A stretch of 54,780 nt of DNA from Chlorobiota bacterium (GTDB lineage Bacteria > Bacteroidota > Bacteroidia > Bacteroidales > F082): the NCBI GenBank assembly GCA_030596395.1, contig JAUVKF010000011.1, forward strand, positions 1 through 54,780, in the 5' to 3' direction. Shown piece after piece: positions 6,612 through 15,140 of this stretch. The notes under the pieces are model-generated. The model ran no database searches and had not been told where the DNA came from. It was given only the letters and a program-made list of their open reading frames with translations. A program made the translations under genes and the position numbers. Positions within the stretch are counted from its first letter, which is position 1, and every line of letters begins with the position of its first letter.

Positions 6612-8147
6612 ATGACCAATGCCGATACACTTGATACAAAAGCAACAGTGGATCAGGTGATCAGACTGGCCGATACAGGATGCGATATTGTAAGGATTAC
6701 AGCACCCGGAATCAAAGAAGCTGAGAATCTTTCAAATATAAAAAATGAACTGATCAAAAAAGGATATCAAATACCACTTGTCGCAGATATTCACTTTAAT
6801 CCAAAAGCAGCAAATATAGCGGCACAAATTGTAGATAAAGTACGCATCAATCCTGGAAATTATGTGGATCGTAATCGCGGGAAAATTGATTGGTCAGTAT
6901 CTGAAATTAAAGAAGCGCAGGAAAGAATAGCTGAAAGGCTTTATCCGCTGATTGAGATTTGTAAAAAACACAATACAGCCATCAGAATTGGGACCAACCA
7001 TGGCTCATTATCAGAACGTATCCTTTCAATGTATGGCAACACACCCGAAGGCATGGTTGAATCGGCCATGGAATTTGTTCGAATTGTTCACGGATTCGAT
7101 TTCCATAATCTTGTATTATCTATGAAAGCAAGTAATTACCGGGCTATGACACGTGCCAACCTACTTTTGGTTGACAAAATGATCGATGAAGGTTTTTATT
7201 ATCCAATTCATCTGGGAGTAACAGAAGCTGGCAATGGAGATGAGGCACGCATTAAATCAGCAGCGGGAATAGGCAGTCTGTTAGCAAGAGGAATTGGCGA
7301 TACGATTCGTGTATCTCTTGCAGAAGATCCTGTAAATGAGATTCCGTTTGGCAAAAAACTGGTCGATACTTACGGGCGGAAAAAAGGATTGGCGGAACAA
7401 ATATTAACCGAAACAACTTACCTGGAAATTGAATCGAATGAATCCTTAAAATCATTTTCAGGTGTGAGAAATCCTGTTGTGGCAGATGAAAAAACTGACG
7501 AAGCTGATCTGATTGCATCAAAGAACACGTTGCAAACAATTGACAGTAAAAATAAGCAGCTATACTTTAAGGAATTATTAGCAACAGAAGTAGAGAATGC
7601 AAACCCTGAAAGAACCATTTTTAAAAGGGATTATTCTGACGTTCAACCGGATGATTTAATACTCAGGTCAGCAGTTGATTTCGGGTTTTTATTATCCGAA
7701 ACTATTCATGGCGGAATATGGCTCACTGTACCGGCGACTTCAGTCGCCGATGCGGAGATACAAGATAAATCCGTTAGGGCGACTGAAGTCGCCCCTACAG
7801 AGCTTTCTTTAAAATTATTACAAGCATTAGGCCTTCGTTATTCCAAAGCCGAGTTTGTTGCATGTCCTTCATGCGGCCGGACTAAATTCCATTTGTTTGA
7901 ATCCTTCGAAAAAGTAAAAGAAAAAACAGCACATTTAAAAGGTTTAAAAATTGCTGTAATGGGTTGTGTCGTTAACGGACCCGGAGAAATGGCCGATGCT
8001 GATTATGGTTATGTTGGAGCCGGACCAGGAAAAGTAACCCTTTACAAAAACCGGGAACCGGTCGTAAAAAACATCGATGAAGAAAAGGCTGTTGATGCTT
8101 TGGTTGACCTCATTAAAGAAGGTGGTGATTGGAGCCAGTCTAAATAA
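6612..8147 (+). CDS. ispG: 4-hydroxy-3-methylbut-2-enyl diphosphate synthase (IspG/GcpE)
   Basis: IspG carries out the penultimate step of the MEP isoprenoid pathway with a [4Fe-4S] cluster. The 511 residues from the first ATG cover the TIM barrel (PLVADIHFNPKAA, RINPGNYVDRN, IRIGTNHGSLSERIL), the extra central domain typical of Bacteroidota, and the cluster domain with CPSCGRTKF and GCVVNGPGEMADADYG. The conserved first strand lies upstream of this ATG (6555-6611), so the true N-terminus is longer. About 24 residues (roughly 372-396) are encoded by a palindromic repeat inserted in frame just before the cluster domain. Identity is certain; the start is not. Confidence 0.93.
   Translation: MTNADTLDTKATVDQVIRLADTGCDIVRITAPGIKEAENLSNIKNELIKKGYQIPLVADIHFNPKAANIAAQIVDKVRINPGNYVDRNRGKIDWSVSEIKEAQERIAERLYPLIEICKKHNTAIRIGTNHGSLSERILSMYGNTPEGMVESAMEFVRIVHGFDFHNLVLSMKASNYRAMTRANLLLVDKMIDEGFYYPIHLGVTEAGNGDEARIKSAAGIGSLLARGIGDTIRVSLAEDPVNEIPFGKKLVDTYGRKKGLAEQILTETTYLEIESNESLKSFSGVRNPVVADEKTDEADLIASKNTLQTIDSKNKQLYFKELLATEVENANPERTIFKRDYSDVQPDDLILRSAVDFGFLLSETIHGGIWLTVPATSVADAEIQDKSVRATEVAPTELSLKLLQALGLRYSKAEFVACPSCGRTKFHLFESFEKVKEKTAHLKGLKIAVMGCVVNGPGEMADADYGYVGAGPGKVTLYKNREPVVKNIDEEKAVDALVDLIKEGGDWSQSK
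7727..7799. repeat. Palindromic element inserted in frame inside ispG
   Basis: Two hairpins face each other: GGCGACTTCAGTCGCC (7733-7748) and GGGCGACTGAAGTCGCCC (7777-7794). They are flanked by TGTAcc and ccTACA, forming a 73-bp outer inverted repeat. The core GACTGAAGTC recurs at 26937-26956. In IspG the encoded residues (PATSVADAEIQDKSVRATEV) have no counterpart in family members I remember. Confidence 0.75.
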
Positions 8148-8201
8148 CACAAAATCAAATATTTTTCCTGATTTTCCTTGATTCTAAAGACTAATATTAT
8201 C

Positions 8202-8209
8202 TACTTTTG
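8202..8209 (+). promoter_or_regulatory. -7 box (TACTTTTG) with -33 TTG for mce
   Basis: An exact TAnnTTTG match with TTG at 8178-8180, 21 bp upstream. It overlaps the GTG at 8209, which argues for the ATG at 8239 as the real start of the epimerase gene. Confidence 0.65.
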
Positions 8210-8238
8210 TGAAATTTTTCACAATAAACAGATTTATT

Positions 8239-8649
8239 ATGAAACTGTCTCATATTGAACATATTGGAATTGCAGTCAACAGCCTTGAAGAAAGCATTCC
8301 ATATTATGAAAAAGTACTTGGTCTGAAATGTTATGCGATTGAAGAAGTAAAGGATCAAAAAGTGAAAACCGCCTTCTTCAAAATAGGTACTACAAAGATC
8401 GAATTACTTGAAAGTACAGATCCTGAAGGTCCGATCGGAAAATTCATTGAAAAGCGCGGACAGGGGATGCATCACATGGCTTTTGCAGTGGATGGAATTG
8501 AAAATGCGCTTCAGGAAGCGGAAGAAAAAGGCATTCGATTAATAGACAAAAATCCACGCAAAGGAGCCGAAGGCCTGGATATCGCTTTCCTTCATCCCAA
8601 ATCCACATTTGGTGTACTTACCGAGTTCTGCGAAGACCGAAACAAATAA
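8239..8649 (+). CDS. mce: Methylmalonyl-CoA epimerase
   Basis: A vicinal-oxygen-chelate protein of about 136 residues, starting MKLSHIEHIGIAVNSLEESI. The metal ligands are visible as HIGIAV (first His), TKIELLES (Glu), GMHHMAFAVD (His) and a late TEFCE (Glu). It interconverts the R and S forms of methylmalonyl-CoA in propionate and succinate metabolism. An alternative GTG at 8209 lies inside the promoter box and is rejected. It is followed by the methylmalonyl-CoA decarboxylase genes, so epimerase and decarboxylase act in series. Confidence 0.92.
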   Translation: MKLSHIEHIGIAVNSLEESIPYYEKVLGLKCYAIEEVKDQKVKTAFFKIGTTKIELLESTDPEGPIGKFIEKRGQGMHHMAFAVDGIENALQEAEEKGIRLIDKNPRKGAEGLDIAFLHPKSTFGVLTEFCEDRNK

Positions 8650-8652
8650 ATA

Positions 8653-8727
8653 ATGTTAAGGGTTAGGTGTTAAGTGTAGAAAGTTATTATTAAATACACT
8701 TAACTCCTAACTCTTCACTCTTAACTA
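8653..8727. repeat. Imperfect hairpin repeat between mce and mmdA
   Basis: The arm TTAAGGGTTAGGTGTTAAGTGTA (8655-8677) pairs imperfectly with TACACTTAACTCCTAACTC... (8695-8723). It resembles dispersed TTAAGTGTTA-type palindromes and may attenuate or stabilise the operon message. Confidence 0.6.
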
Positions 8728-8736
8728 ATTACGACA

Positions 8737-10296
8737 ATGACCATAGAAGACAATATCCAGCACCTCCTCGATAAACGTGAGGAAGCCAAACAGGGCGGTG
8801 GAGAGAAGCGAATTGAGTCACAGCATCGCAAAGGAAAATATACTGCTCGCGAACGAATCGAAATGCTGCTGGATGAAGGTAGTTTTGAGGAGTTCGACAT
8901 GTTTGTTACCCATCACTCTACTGAATTTGGCCTTGATCGGCAAAGATATTTAACCGACGGGGTAGTAACCGGTCATGGCACTATTGATGGAAGGGTAGTT
9001 TATATATATGCCCAGGATTTCACCATTTTCGGCGGATCGCTTTCTGAAACTTTTGCCCAAAAAATTTGCAAGGTCATGGACCAGGCCATGAAGGTTGGGG
9101 CGCCGGTGATCGGCATTAATGATAGTGGAGGAGCAAGAATCCAGGAGGGCGTTAAAAGTCTTGCTGGCTATGCCGAGATTTTTCAGCGGAACATTATGGC
9201 ATCGGGGGTTATCCCTCAAATTTCAGCCATATTTGGCCCCTGTGCCGGAGGAGCTGTTTATTCTCCCGCGCTCACTGATTTTATCCTGATGAGCAAAGAG
9301 AACAGTTATATGTTTGTTACGGGGCCAAAGGTTGCGAAAACGGTTACAGGCGAAGACATTTCAACTGAAGAACTTGGAGGGCCGGATGTACATGGCAAAA
9401 AGTCAGGGGTAGCACATTTTATTGCTGAAGATGAAAAAGAAGGTTTGTTACTGATCAGGAAGTTATTGGAATATCTTCCTCAAAATAACCTCGAAGATCC
9501 TCCTGTTACGGAATGTGGCGATCCTATTGTAAGAAAAGAGGATGTGCTGAATGAGATCATTCCTGCTGAACCCAATCAACCCTACGATGTAAAGGACATC
9601 ATACATTCGGTAGTTGATTGCAATGAATTCCTGGAAGTTCAACGTCATTATGCTCAAAACATCATCACCGGATTTGCAAAGTTCAATGGAATACCCGTTG
9701 GCATTGTTGCCAATCAGCCTAATTTCCTGGCAGGAGTGCTTGACATTAATGCATCCCGCAAAGCAGCCCGTTTTGTACGATTTTGTGATGCTTTCAATAT
9801 ACCCATAGTAACCCTGGTTGATGTGCCTGGCTTTCTTCCGGGAAGCGGTCAGGAATATGGAGGGATCATTATTCATGGAGCTAAATTGTTGTTTGCGTAT
9901 GGAGAAGCAACAGTTCCGAAAATCACCATCACGCTTAGGAAATCGTACGGTGGTGCGCACGATGTAATGGGTAGCAAGCAGCTGAGAGGGGATATCAATT
10001 ATGCATGGCCTTCTGCCGAAATTGCTGTTATGGGCCCTGAAGGCGCTATTGAAATACTGCATGGTAAAAGCATCAAAGGAATTGAGGATGAAGAAGAAAG
10101 GATAGAATTTATAAAAGAAAAAGAGAAGGAATATAAAGATAAGTTTACGAATCCGTATGAAGCGGCCAGCTATGGCTACATTGATGATGTAATTGAACCC
10201 AGGAATACCCGCTTTCGTGTAATCAGGGCATTGCAGGCACTGGCCTCTAAAAAGGACACCAACCCACTAAAAAAACATTCTAATATTCCACTTTAG
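8737..10296 (+). CDS. mmdA: Methylmalonyl-CoA decarboxylase alpha / acyl-CoA carboxyltransferase subunit
   Basis: A 519-residue carboxyltransferase of the propionyl-CoA carboxylase beta / MmdA family. N-terminal crotonase-like half: [39 protein letters not shown] and [17 protein letters not shown]-terminal half: [41 protein letters not shown] and [12 protein letters not shown]. With the OadG-like, biotin-carrier and OadB-like genes just downstream, it should move the carboxyl group of (S)-methylmalonyl-CoA to biotin, with Na+ export at the membrane. A biotin carboxylase is absent, which supports decarboxylase over propionyl-CoA carboxylase. Confidence 0.93.
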   Translation: MTIEDNIQHLLDKREEAKQGGGEKRIESQHRKGKYTARERIEMLLDEGSFEEFDMFVTHHSTEFGLDRQRYLTDGVVTGHGTIDGRVVYIYAQDFTIFGGSLSETFAQKICKVMDQAMKVGAPVIGINDSGGARIQEGVKSLAGYAEIFQRNIMASGVIPQISAIFGPCAGGAVYSPALTDFILMSKENSYMFVTGPKVAKTVTGEDISTEELGGPDVHGKKSGVAHFIAEDEKEGLLLIRKLLEYLPQNNLEDPPVTECGDPIVRKEDVLNEIIPAEPNQPYDVKDIIHSVVDCNEFLEVQRHYAQNIITGFAKFNGIPVGIVANQPNFLAGVLDINASRKAARFVRFCDAFNIPIVTLVDVPGFLPGSGQEYGGIIIHGAKLLFAYGEATVPKITITLRKSYGGAHDVMGSKQLRGDINYAWPSAEIAVMGPEGAIEILHGKSIKGIEDEEERIEFIKEKEKEYKDKFTNPYEAASYGYIDDVIEPRNTRFRVIRALQALASKKDTNPLKKHSNIPL

Positions 10297-10341
10297 AAGA
10301 TCTTAGAAGCAAGACCTTAGACCTAAGACTTTGAGAAAATT

Positions 10342-10446
10342 AACAAATAGCACACCAAACTTCTCCCCTTTGCAAGGGGAGATGCCGGAGGCAGAGGGGT
10401 TTTCACTCCCCTGGTAAGGGGAGGTGGCCGGAGACCGGAGGGGTGA
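10342..10446. repeat. Dispersed repeat A, copy 2, plus adjoining hairpin unit
   Basis: This copy has the same AACAAATAGCACA left end and GAGATGCC...GCAGAGGGGTTTT layout as 6432-6502, with a CCCCTTTGCAAGGGG hairpin. A second unit (CTCCCCTGGTAAGGGGAG, then GGTGGCCGGAGACCGGAGGGGTG) follows at 10407-10446. It fills most of the mmdA-mmdD gap, where the other genes of this operon are nearly adjacent. Confidence 0.7.
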
Positions 10447-10474
10447 TAAAGAACACCAAACTAAATAAATAGTT

Positions 10475-10804
10475 ATGGAAAATATCTCACAAGGAATAAA
10501 CATAGCGATCACAGGCTATATAATCGTTTTTATGGCGCTGGTTTTATTGTATTTAGTGTTTACTTTTTTATGGAAAGGTTTACTGTTCAAAACCAAAAGA
10601 AAACTTGCAAAATCAGGAAAAGTTATTGCCGATAATAAAGACCTTCACATAAGTGGTGAAGTAACAGCAGCCATCGCCATGGCCATTTACCTTTCGAGGG
10701 ATTTGCACGATGAAGAAAGCGATGTGTTGACAATTAAAAGAATTTCTAAGACATATTCTCCCTGGAATTCAAAAATTTACGGAATGCGTAATTATAGAAA
10801 ATAA
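10475..10804 (+). CDS. mmdD: Na+-decarboxylase small membrane subunit (OadG/MmdD type)
   Basis: A 109-residue protein with a single membrane helix (about residues 12-34, ITGYIIVFMALVLLYLVFTFLW) and a charged cytoplasmic tail with GEVTAAIAMAIYLSRDLHDEES. That AAIAMAIYL segment is typical of OadG-like delta/gamma subunits, which assemble and stabilise the sodium-pump complex. It lies between the repeat cluster at 10342-10446 and the biotin-carrier gene (5-bp gap downstream). Confidence 0.85.
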   Translation: MENISQGINIAITGYIIVFMALVLLYLVFTFLWKGLLFKTKRKLAKSGKVIADNKDLHISGEVTAAIAMAIYLSRDLHDEESDVLTIKRISKTYSPWNSKIYGMRNYRK

Positions 10805-10809
10805 AGACA

Positions 10810-11238
10810 ATGAAAAAGTTCAAATTCACTATACGCGGTAACGATTATGAAGTGGAAATGTATTCGCTTGAAGATGGTATTGCCAAACTGGAAGTCAACG
10901 GGACACGCTATAAAGTTGAATTGCATAAAGAAGAGCGCACAACCAAAACACCTGTATTGGTAAGGCCTCCGGTTGCAACGCCAAAGGATGCTCATGTAAT
11001 CAAGAAATCGGCTGAGGGACTCTTTAAAATTAAAGCCCCGCTTCCGGGTAACATACTTCAGGTTTTTGTAAAACCCGGCGACGAGGTTGCTAAAGGTGAT
11101 AAATTATTGATGTATGAAGCCATGAAAATGGAGAATACGCTGTTATCGGAAAAAGACGGGAAAATAATATCCATTAAGGTCAATGGAGGCGACTCGGTAA
11201 TACAGGAAGACGTGTTAATTGAAATGGAATTGAGCTAA
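10810..11238 (+). CDS. mmdC: Biotin carrier subunit of methylmalonyl-CoA decarboxylase
   Basis: A 142-residue protein. N-terminal residues 1-45 form a small beta domain (KFKFTIRGNDYEVEMYSLED). A Pro/Lys linker follows (VRPPVATPK), then a biotinyl domain with the acceptor motif YEAMKMEN. The biotinylated lysine should be K106. It carries the carboxyl group from MmdA to the membrane subunit MmdB. It is tightly packed with mmdD (5 bp) and mmdB (11 bp). Confidence 0.93.
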   Translation: MKKFKFTIRGNDYEVEMYSLEDGIAKLEVNGTRYKVELHKEERTTKTPVLVRPPVATPKDAHVIKKSAEGLFKIKAPLPGNILQVFVKPGDEVAKGDKLLMYEAMKMENTLLSEKDGKIISIKVNGGDSVIQEDVLIEMELS

Positions 11239-11249
11239 ATAAATCAAAA

Positions 11250-12578
11250 ATGAATTACAAGCGTAAAGCACTCACTGTCTTCGCGATCATTTGTTTCCTC
11301 GGGCTGTTAAACCTGGTTTTTATCAATAACGGTTTATTTTCGCAGGAATTGGGTAGTATAACCGAAGCAACAGTAGGCTCCGATACTGATGATTCGCAAA
11401 GTATTGTTAGCGGGTTATATAAATTCTTCAGCTATACCGGTTTCAGGAACGCAACCCCGGGCCATTTGATCATGATAGTTGTGGGGTTGATTTTTATTTT
11501 CCTGGCCATCAGGTTCGATTACGAACCGCTATTGCTAATTCCTATCGGGACGGGGATTGTAATTGGTAATGTGCCATTTTTCCAGGATGGAGGTATTAAC
11601 CTTCAGTTGGGAATCTACCAGGAAGGTAGTGTTTTAAATTATCTTTATTATGGGGTTGTAAAAGGCATTTATCCGTCTTTGATCTTTCTTGGTATTGGCG
11701 CCATGACAGATTTTTCTTCATTGATTTCAAACCCGCGACTAATGCTTCTTGGGGCTGCTGCGCAAGTGGGTATTTTTCTCACTTTCATAGGTGCATTATA
11801 CCTCGGTTTCAACATGCCCGAAGCCGGGGCTATTGGTATTATCGGTGGGGCTGACGGCCCGACTGCTATCTTTCTTTCATCAAAACTGGCTAATGGCGGA
11901 ATCATCAATGGCCTGCAAACCACAAACCTGATCGGGCCAATCGCGATAGCAGCATATTCGTATATGGCATTGGTGCCGGTTATTCAACCGCCAATTATGC
12001 GGTTATTGACCAATAAGCAAGAAAGAAGGATACGCATGAAACCCCCAAGATCGGTAAGCAAACTGGAGAAAATTATCTTTCCAATTGTTGCTTTGATACT
12101 TACCACTTTTATTTCGCCAGGCGCCTTGCCACTTTTGGGTATGTTATTCTTTGGTAATTTGCTCAAAGAAAGTGGTGTAACCAAACGCCTTGCCGATACC
12201 GCCCGAACATCTTTGGTCGATATCGTAACTATATTGTTGGGATTAACAGTAGGTGCATCAACACAGGCCGACGTATTTTTGACCAACGAGTCAATACTTA
12301 TTTTCATACTTGGCGCACTATCATTTATTGTTGCAACTGCCGGCGGGTTGATTTTTGCCAGGATAATGAACCTTTTTCTTAGCAATGAAAATAAAATTAA
12401 CCCACTGGTTGGGGCTGCAGGTGTTTCTGCGGTGCCCGACAGTGCCCGGGTTGTGCAAAATGAAGGTCTTAAAGCTGACCCAACCAATCATTTATTGATG
12501 CATGCTATGGCTCCTAACGTGTCAGGGGTTATTGGCTCAGCGGTAGCAGCGGGTATAATGATGAGTTTCCTGATGTAA
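11250..12578 (+). CDS. mmdB: Na+-pumping decarboxylase beta subunit (OadB/MmdB type)
   Basis: A 442-residue polytopic membrane protein, slightly longer than the usual ~380-430 because of an N-terminal helix and a linker up to about residue 65. Family signatures include GIGAMTDFSSLISNP, GAIGIIGGADGPTAIFLSSKLA and GAAGVSAVPDSARVVQNEG near the end. It decarboxylates carboxybiotin and exports Na+, conserving the energy of methylmalonyl-CoA decarboxylation. It ends the mce-mmdA-D-C-B operon. Confidence 0.93.
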   Translation: MNYKRKALTVFAIICFLGLLNLVFINNGLFSQELGSITEATVGSDTDDSQSIVSGLYKFFSYTGFRNATPGHLIMIVVGLIFIFLAIRFDYEPLLLIPIGTGIVIGNVPFFQDGGINLQLGIYQEGSVLNYLYYGVVKGIYPSLIFLGIGAMTDFSSLISNPRLMLLGAAAQVGIFLTFIGALYLGFNMPEAGAIGIIGGADGPTAIFLSSKLANGGIINGLQTTNLIGPIAIAAYSYMALVPVIQPPIMRLLTNKQERRIRMKPPRSVSKLEKIIFPIVALILTTFISPGALPLLGMLFFGNLLKESGVTKRLADTARTSLVDIVTILLGLTVGASTQADVFLTNESILIFILGALSFIVATAGGLIFARIMNLFLSNENKINPLVGAAGVSAVPDSARVVQNEGLKADPTNHLLMHAMAPNVSGVIGSAVAAGIMMSFLM

Positions 12579-12611
12579 AACCGAAACCTTAATATAGTTT
12601 TCCTGTTTTAT

Positions 12612-12619
12612 TAATTTTG
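12612..12619 (+). promoter_or_regulatory. -7 box (TAATTTTG), possible udk promoter
   Basis: An exact TAnnTTTG match in the mmdB-udk gap, about 230 bp before the udk ATG. If used, the repeat-like segment at 12707-12775 would lie in the leader. Confidence 0.35.
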
Positions 12620-12706
12620 AAAATTCTTCAACAATAGCTAAAGTAAAATTAATTTAAGCATAGTTGTTGATCAATTGCACATCTGAATATTACGTTGGTG
12701 ATAATC

Positions 12707-12775
12707 TGGAGTATTGGAATAATGGAAAAGAAATAATTATTTTTTGCATGCAATACTCCATCACTCCATTTTCAA
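12707..12775. repeat. Inverted TGGAGTATTGG-type repeat
   Basis: CTGGAGTATTGGAATAATGG (12707-12726) and GCAATACTCCATCACTCC (from 12749) are imperfect inverted copies around an AT-rich spacer. The layout is like the other palindromic intergenic repeats in the window. An ORF over it is not credible. Confidence 0.45.
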
Positions 12776-12848
12776 TATGGATTTCTTTGCCTAATATTCA
12801 TGTATGCAAAATAATATTATTTTTCTATTATCGAAATCATGATTGCTT

Positions 12849-13460
12849 ATGTTAACAATTGGAATTGCAGGAGGAAGTGGCTCGGGTAAAACCACAGTAG
12901 TGAAAAAAATTGTTGAAGCACTGCCCGAAGATGCTGTTGCTGTTGTACCGCAGGATGCTTACTATTTTGATAACGGGCACCTGTCGCAGGAAGAAAAACT
13001 AAAGATCAATTTCGACCATCCCAATTCCATTGAATGGCCGCTGTTGATTCAGCATTTAAAAAAAATGAAACTTGGTAAAACCATTCCCATGCCCAGGTAT
13101 AATTATGTCACCTGTGCACGTGCAATAGATACGATCCCGGTACAGCCGAAAAAGGTAGTTATTGTTGAAGGAATATTACTAATGACACAACCTGAACTTA
13201 GAGATCGCCTTGACATTAAACTGTTTGTTGCTACTGATAGCGATGAAAGGCTGATAAGAATTATAAAGCGTGATATCATCGAAAGAGGGCGATCGTATAA
13301 TGATGTATTGGAGCATTATAAAATTTATGTTAAGCCCATGCACCAGCAATTCATTGAACCTTCAAAGCAGTTTGCTGATGTAATTATCCCGCAGGGCGGA
13401 AATAACAAAGTAGCTATTGAAATGGTTGTTTCCAGGATTAAAATGAACCTGCATATCTAG
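12849..13460 (+). CDS. udk: Uridine kinase
   Basis: A P-loop kinase of about 203 residues: MLTIGIAGGSGSGKTTVVKK (Walker A), VPQDAYYFD, NFDHPNSIEWPLL, VVIVEGILLM (Walker B) and KLFVATDSDERLIRIIKRDI...GRS. It phosphorylates uridine and cytidine for pyrimidine salvage. The ATG at 12849 places the P-loop at the normal distance; a TTG two codons upstream is possible but unneeded. It appears to be transcribed alone. Confidence 0.93.
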   Translation: MLTIGIAGGSGSGKTTVVKKIVEALPEDAVAVVPQDAYYFDNGHLSQEEKLKINFDHPNSIEWPLLIQHLKKMKLGKTIPMPRYNYVTCARAIDTIPVQPKKVVIVEGILLMTQPELRDRLDIKLFVATDSDERLIRIIKRDIIERGRSYNDVLEHYKIYVKPMHQQFIEPSKQFADVIIPQGGNNKVAIEMVVSRIKMNLHI

Positions 13461-13585
13461 TAAGTTTTAAGGATTTATCCGATTTAAAGAAATTTCATCT
13501 CTGAAGCAATTCTTATCGTTACGCGGCCAATAAACAGGTACAATTTTTGCTTAAAATGTTTATTATCATTCCCAACGTTTAATTA

Positions 13586-14155
13586 ATGAAAACGAAATTC
13601 GTTTTGCTATTGTTTGGATTAATTGCAATCACCTCTTTCACAAGTTGTGAAAAGAAAGAAGAGGACACTTGTAGGATTATATTGTTAAAAGTGGATTATA
13701 TGTCCTATACTTTTGAAGGAGGGCATGAGCAAACTTTATCAGAAAAACTTACCAGTGTTGATACTATACCAATCACTATTGATTTTGACCCTCCGGGAGA
13801 CTTTGGTAATATTTCATTGTATTATAATCCTACTGGCGAATTAATCTTTGATGGTTCCATTGTATGGATGGGAACTGGAAAAATTAAGTATCCCAAAACT
13901 TTTAGAGATTCGCATAGATATATCAAGTTGAATGATTCAATAAGTTTACCGGACACCTCAAAAATTCAAAATATTGATAAGTATATCCATAGTATCCAAT
14001 TAGATTACCCAAAAATTTGGGATTCAATAGATGATCTTTTAGTCGTTTCAGAATATTTGAAAAGTCACAAGAAAATTTATTTATTCCTTTATCAACCAAG
14101 CGTTGGCGTTGGTGATCCAAATACGTGGGACTGGTTTGTAATTATGAATAAATAA
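13586..14155 (+). CDS. Hypothetical lipoprotein
   Basis: A 189-residue protein with a lipoprotein signal (MKTKFVLLLFGLIAITSFTSCEKK, Cys 21). The mature part is beta-rich with no recognised family: IILLKVDYMSYTFEGGHEQ, IDFDPPGDFGNISLYYNP, then DDLLVVSEYLKSHKKIYLFL and a VGVGDPNTWDWFVIM end. Codon use is more AT-rich than its neighbours, and flanking spacers carry repeat-like sequence, so a recent acquisition is possible but unproven. Confidence 0.7.
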   Translation: MKTKFVLLLFGLIAITSFTSCEKKEEDTCRIILLKVDYMSYTFEGGHEQTLSEKLTSVDTIPITIDFDPPGDFGNISLYYNPTGELIFDGSIVWMGTGKIKYPKTFRDSHRYIKLNDSISLPDTSKIQNIDKYIHSIQLDYPKIWDSIDDLLVVSEYLKSHKKIYLFLYQPSVGVGDPNTWDWFVIMNK

Positions 14156-14174
14156 AACAGTCAACGTTATTCAG

Positions 14175-14345
14175 GTATGGTCAACCACGCAACCCGTAAC
14201 CCGCAACCGTTTTTCTTGGTTTTTTCAGAACATTTTTTCAGAACCACCGTATACCGAAGCAGCTAACACAACTTGTTGATTTATAGCAGGCTAATAACAA
14301 GTATTTTAACACCTATTTCCTGTGAAATTAGCAACAAGTTCATTT
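14175..14345. repeat. Repeat-like spacer
   Basis: This holds ACGCAACCCGTAACCCGCAACC (from about 14188), a short reiterated AACCCG(C/T) unit seen as a dispersed repeat in many Bacteroidota. An imperfect hairpin based on ACTTGTTG...CAACAAGT follows (about 14270-14340). No gene is seen. Confidence 0.35.
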
Positions 14346-14358
14346 GACGCGATGAGTC

Positions 14359-14679
14359 ATGGTACTACTGGTTGTTTTAATTTATCTGATAGTTACAATC
14401 CTGCTAACTTTAATTGGAATTGGAAGACAAAATGAAGGACTGAAAATATTTTTGATCAGCTTGCTGTTAACGCCACTTGTAGGTGGTGGTTATATGCTTT
14501 TCAAAAAGAAAAACTATAAAAAAATCCAGTTTTATTATTGTTCTGAATGTGATTATATTTTCCCGGTAAAAATTAAACATTGTCCGATTTGTGAAGAAAA
14601 GGGGCAAAAGGTGAAATTGGTAAAATATAAAAGCCCTTTCAAAGTTTCTGAAAAAATACAGACCTCAAGTTTTGCATAA
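14359..14679 (+). CDS. Membrane protein with C-terminal zinc ribbon
   Basis: A 106-residue protein. Two membrane helices (about residues 1-20 and 26-48) are followed by a zinc-ribbon motif CSECDYIFPVKIKHCPICEE (two CxxC knuckles), then a basic tail. This looks like a small membrane-tethered rubredoxin-like or adaptor protein. No specific family was recognised. A strong hairpin terminator follows at once. Confidence 0.6.
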   Translation: MVLLVVLIYLIVTILLTLIGIGRQNEGLKIFLISLLLTPLVGGGYMLFKKKNYKKIQFYYCSECDYIFPVKIKHCPICEEKGQKVKLVKYKSPFKVSEKIQTSSFA

Positions 14680-14680
14680 A

Positions 14681-14703
14681 AAAAGCCCTTTATCCGGGCT
14701 TTT
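14681..14703. terminator. Bidirectional intrinsic terminator
   Basis: The stem AAAAGCCC / GGGCTTTT with a 7-nt loop has A-rich and T-rich flanks on each side. It lies between the convergent genes ending at 14679 and 14730. Confidence 0.85.
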
Positions 14704-14729
14704 CTTATTCAGTTTCTTTGCTTAAAAAT

Positions 14730-15059
14730 TTATTCCTGCCTTTCTTTTTTCTCCAAAAAATGGCTTACAACAAGTCCGATTCCTCCAAATAAAAAGACCA
14801 TTGAAAAATAAGTGGCTTCATCGTTTAAAGTTGTTAACTCTACCAGCAAAGACCCGAGTAGCAAGCCAATCGCCACACCAATAAATAATAAGCCAAATTT
14901 TAAGGCCAAAATATTGGTTTGTGTTTTTTGATCAAACAACGGTGCGTCTTTTCCTTTTTCTATTAATGCCATCCTTTCTTTTCTGCGGATAAGCAAATGA
15001 ATGACTGCATAAGTGAAGCCAAAAACAATCACCATGATAAAAATGGGTTCTAATTCCAT
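14730..15059 (-). CDS. DUF6249-like small membrane protein
   Basis: A 109-residue protein: an N-terminal membrane helix (MELEPIFIMVIVFGFTYAVIHL), a basic segment (RRKERMALIEKGKDAPLF) and two further helices (about residues 50-70 and 84-101). The IRRKERMALIEKG block is typical of the DUF6249 family found beside sigma or anti-sigma genes in Bacteroidota, though none is adjacent here. Function unknown. Confidence 0.65.
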   Translation of the reverse strand: MELEPIFIMVIVFGFTYAVIHLLIRRKERMALIEKGKDAPLFDQKTQTNILALKFGLLFIGVAIGLLLGSLLVELTTLNDEATYFSMVFLFGGIGLVVSHFLEKKERQE

Positions 15060-15132
15060 AATCTTGAATTTTTATTTGTTAAATATTACAGGGTTATGAC
15101 GTGGCCGATTTCATTCGGTTACAAAAAATTTA

Positions 15133-15140
15133 TAAATTTG
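15133..15140 (+). promoter_or_regulatory. -7 box (TAAATTTG), possible tnaA promoter
   Basis: An exact TAnnTTTG match that would give tnaA a ~155-nt leader. The leader contains a 23-codon ORF (15160-15231), described in the findings. Confidence 0.35.

Noticed and set aside
9463..10062. 199-codon minus-strand ORF inside mmdA
   Set aside because: It is antisense to a strongly conserved carboxyltransferase and has no signal or family motif.
8737..10296. Propionyl-CoA carboxylase beta subunit
   Set aside because: There is no biotin carboxylase gene, and the downstream OadG, carrier and OadB genes indicate the Na+-pumping decarboxylase.
11984..12487. 167-codon minus-strand ORF inside mmdB
   Set aside because: It is antisense to a well-conserved membrane subunit and is a compositional shadow.
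12664..12855. 63-codon plus-strand ORF upstream of udk
   Set aside because: It lies over an inverted repeat, has low-complexity codons and no family; the repeat explains the open frame.
14188..14210. AACCCGCAACCC units as a CRISPR array
   Set aside because: The units are very short, directly adjacent and lack spacers or cas genes.
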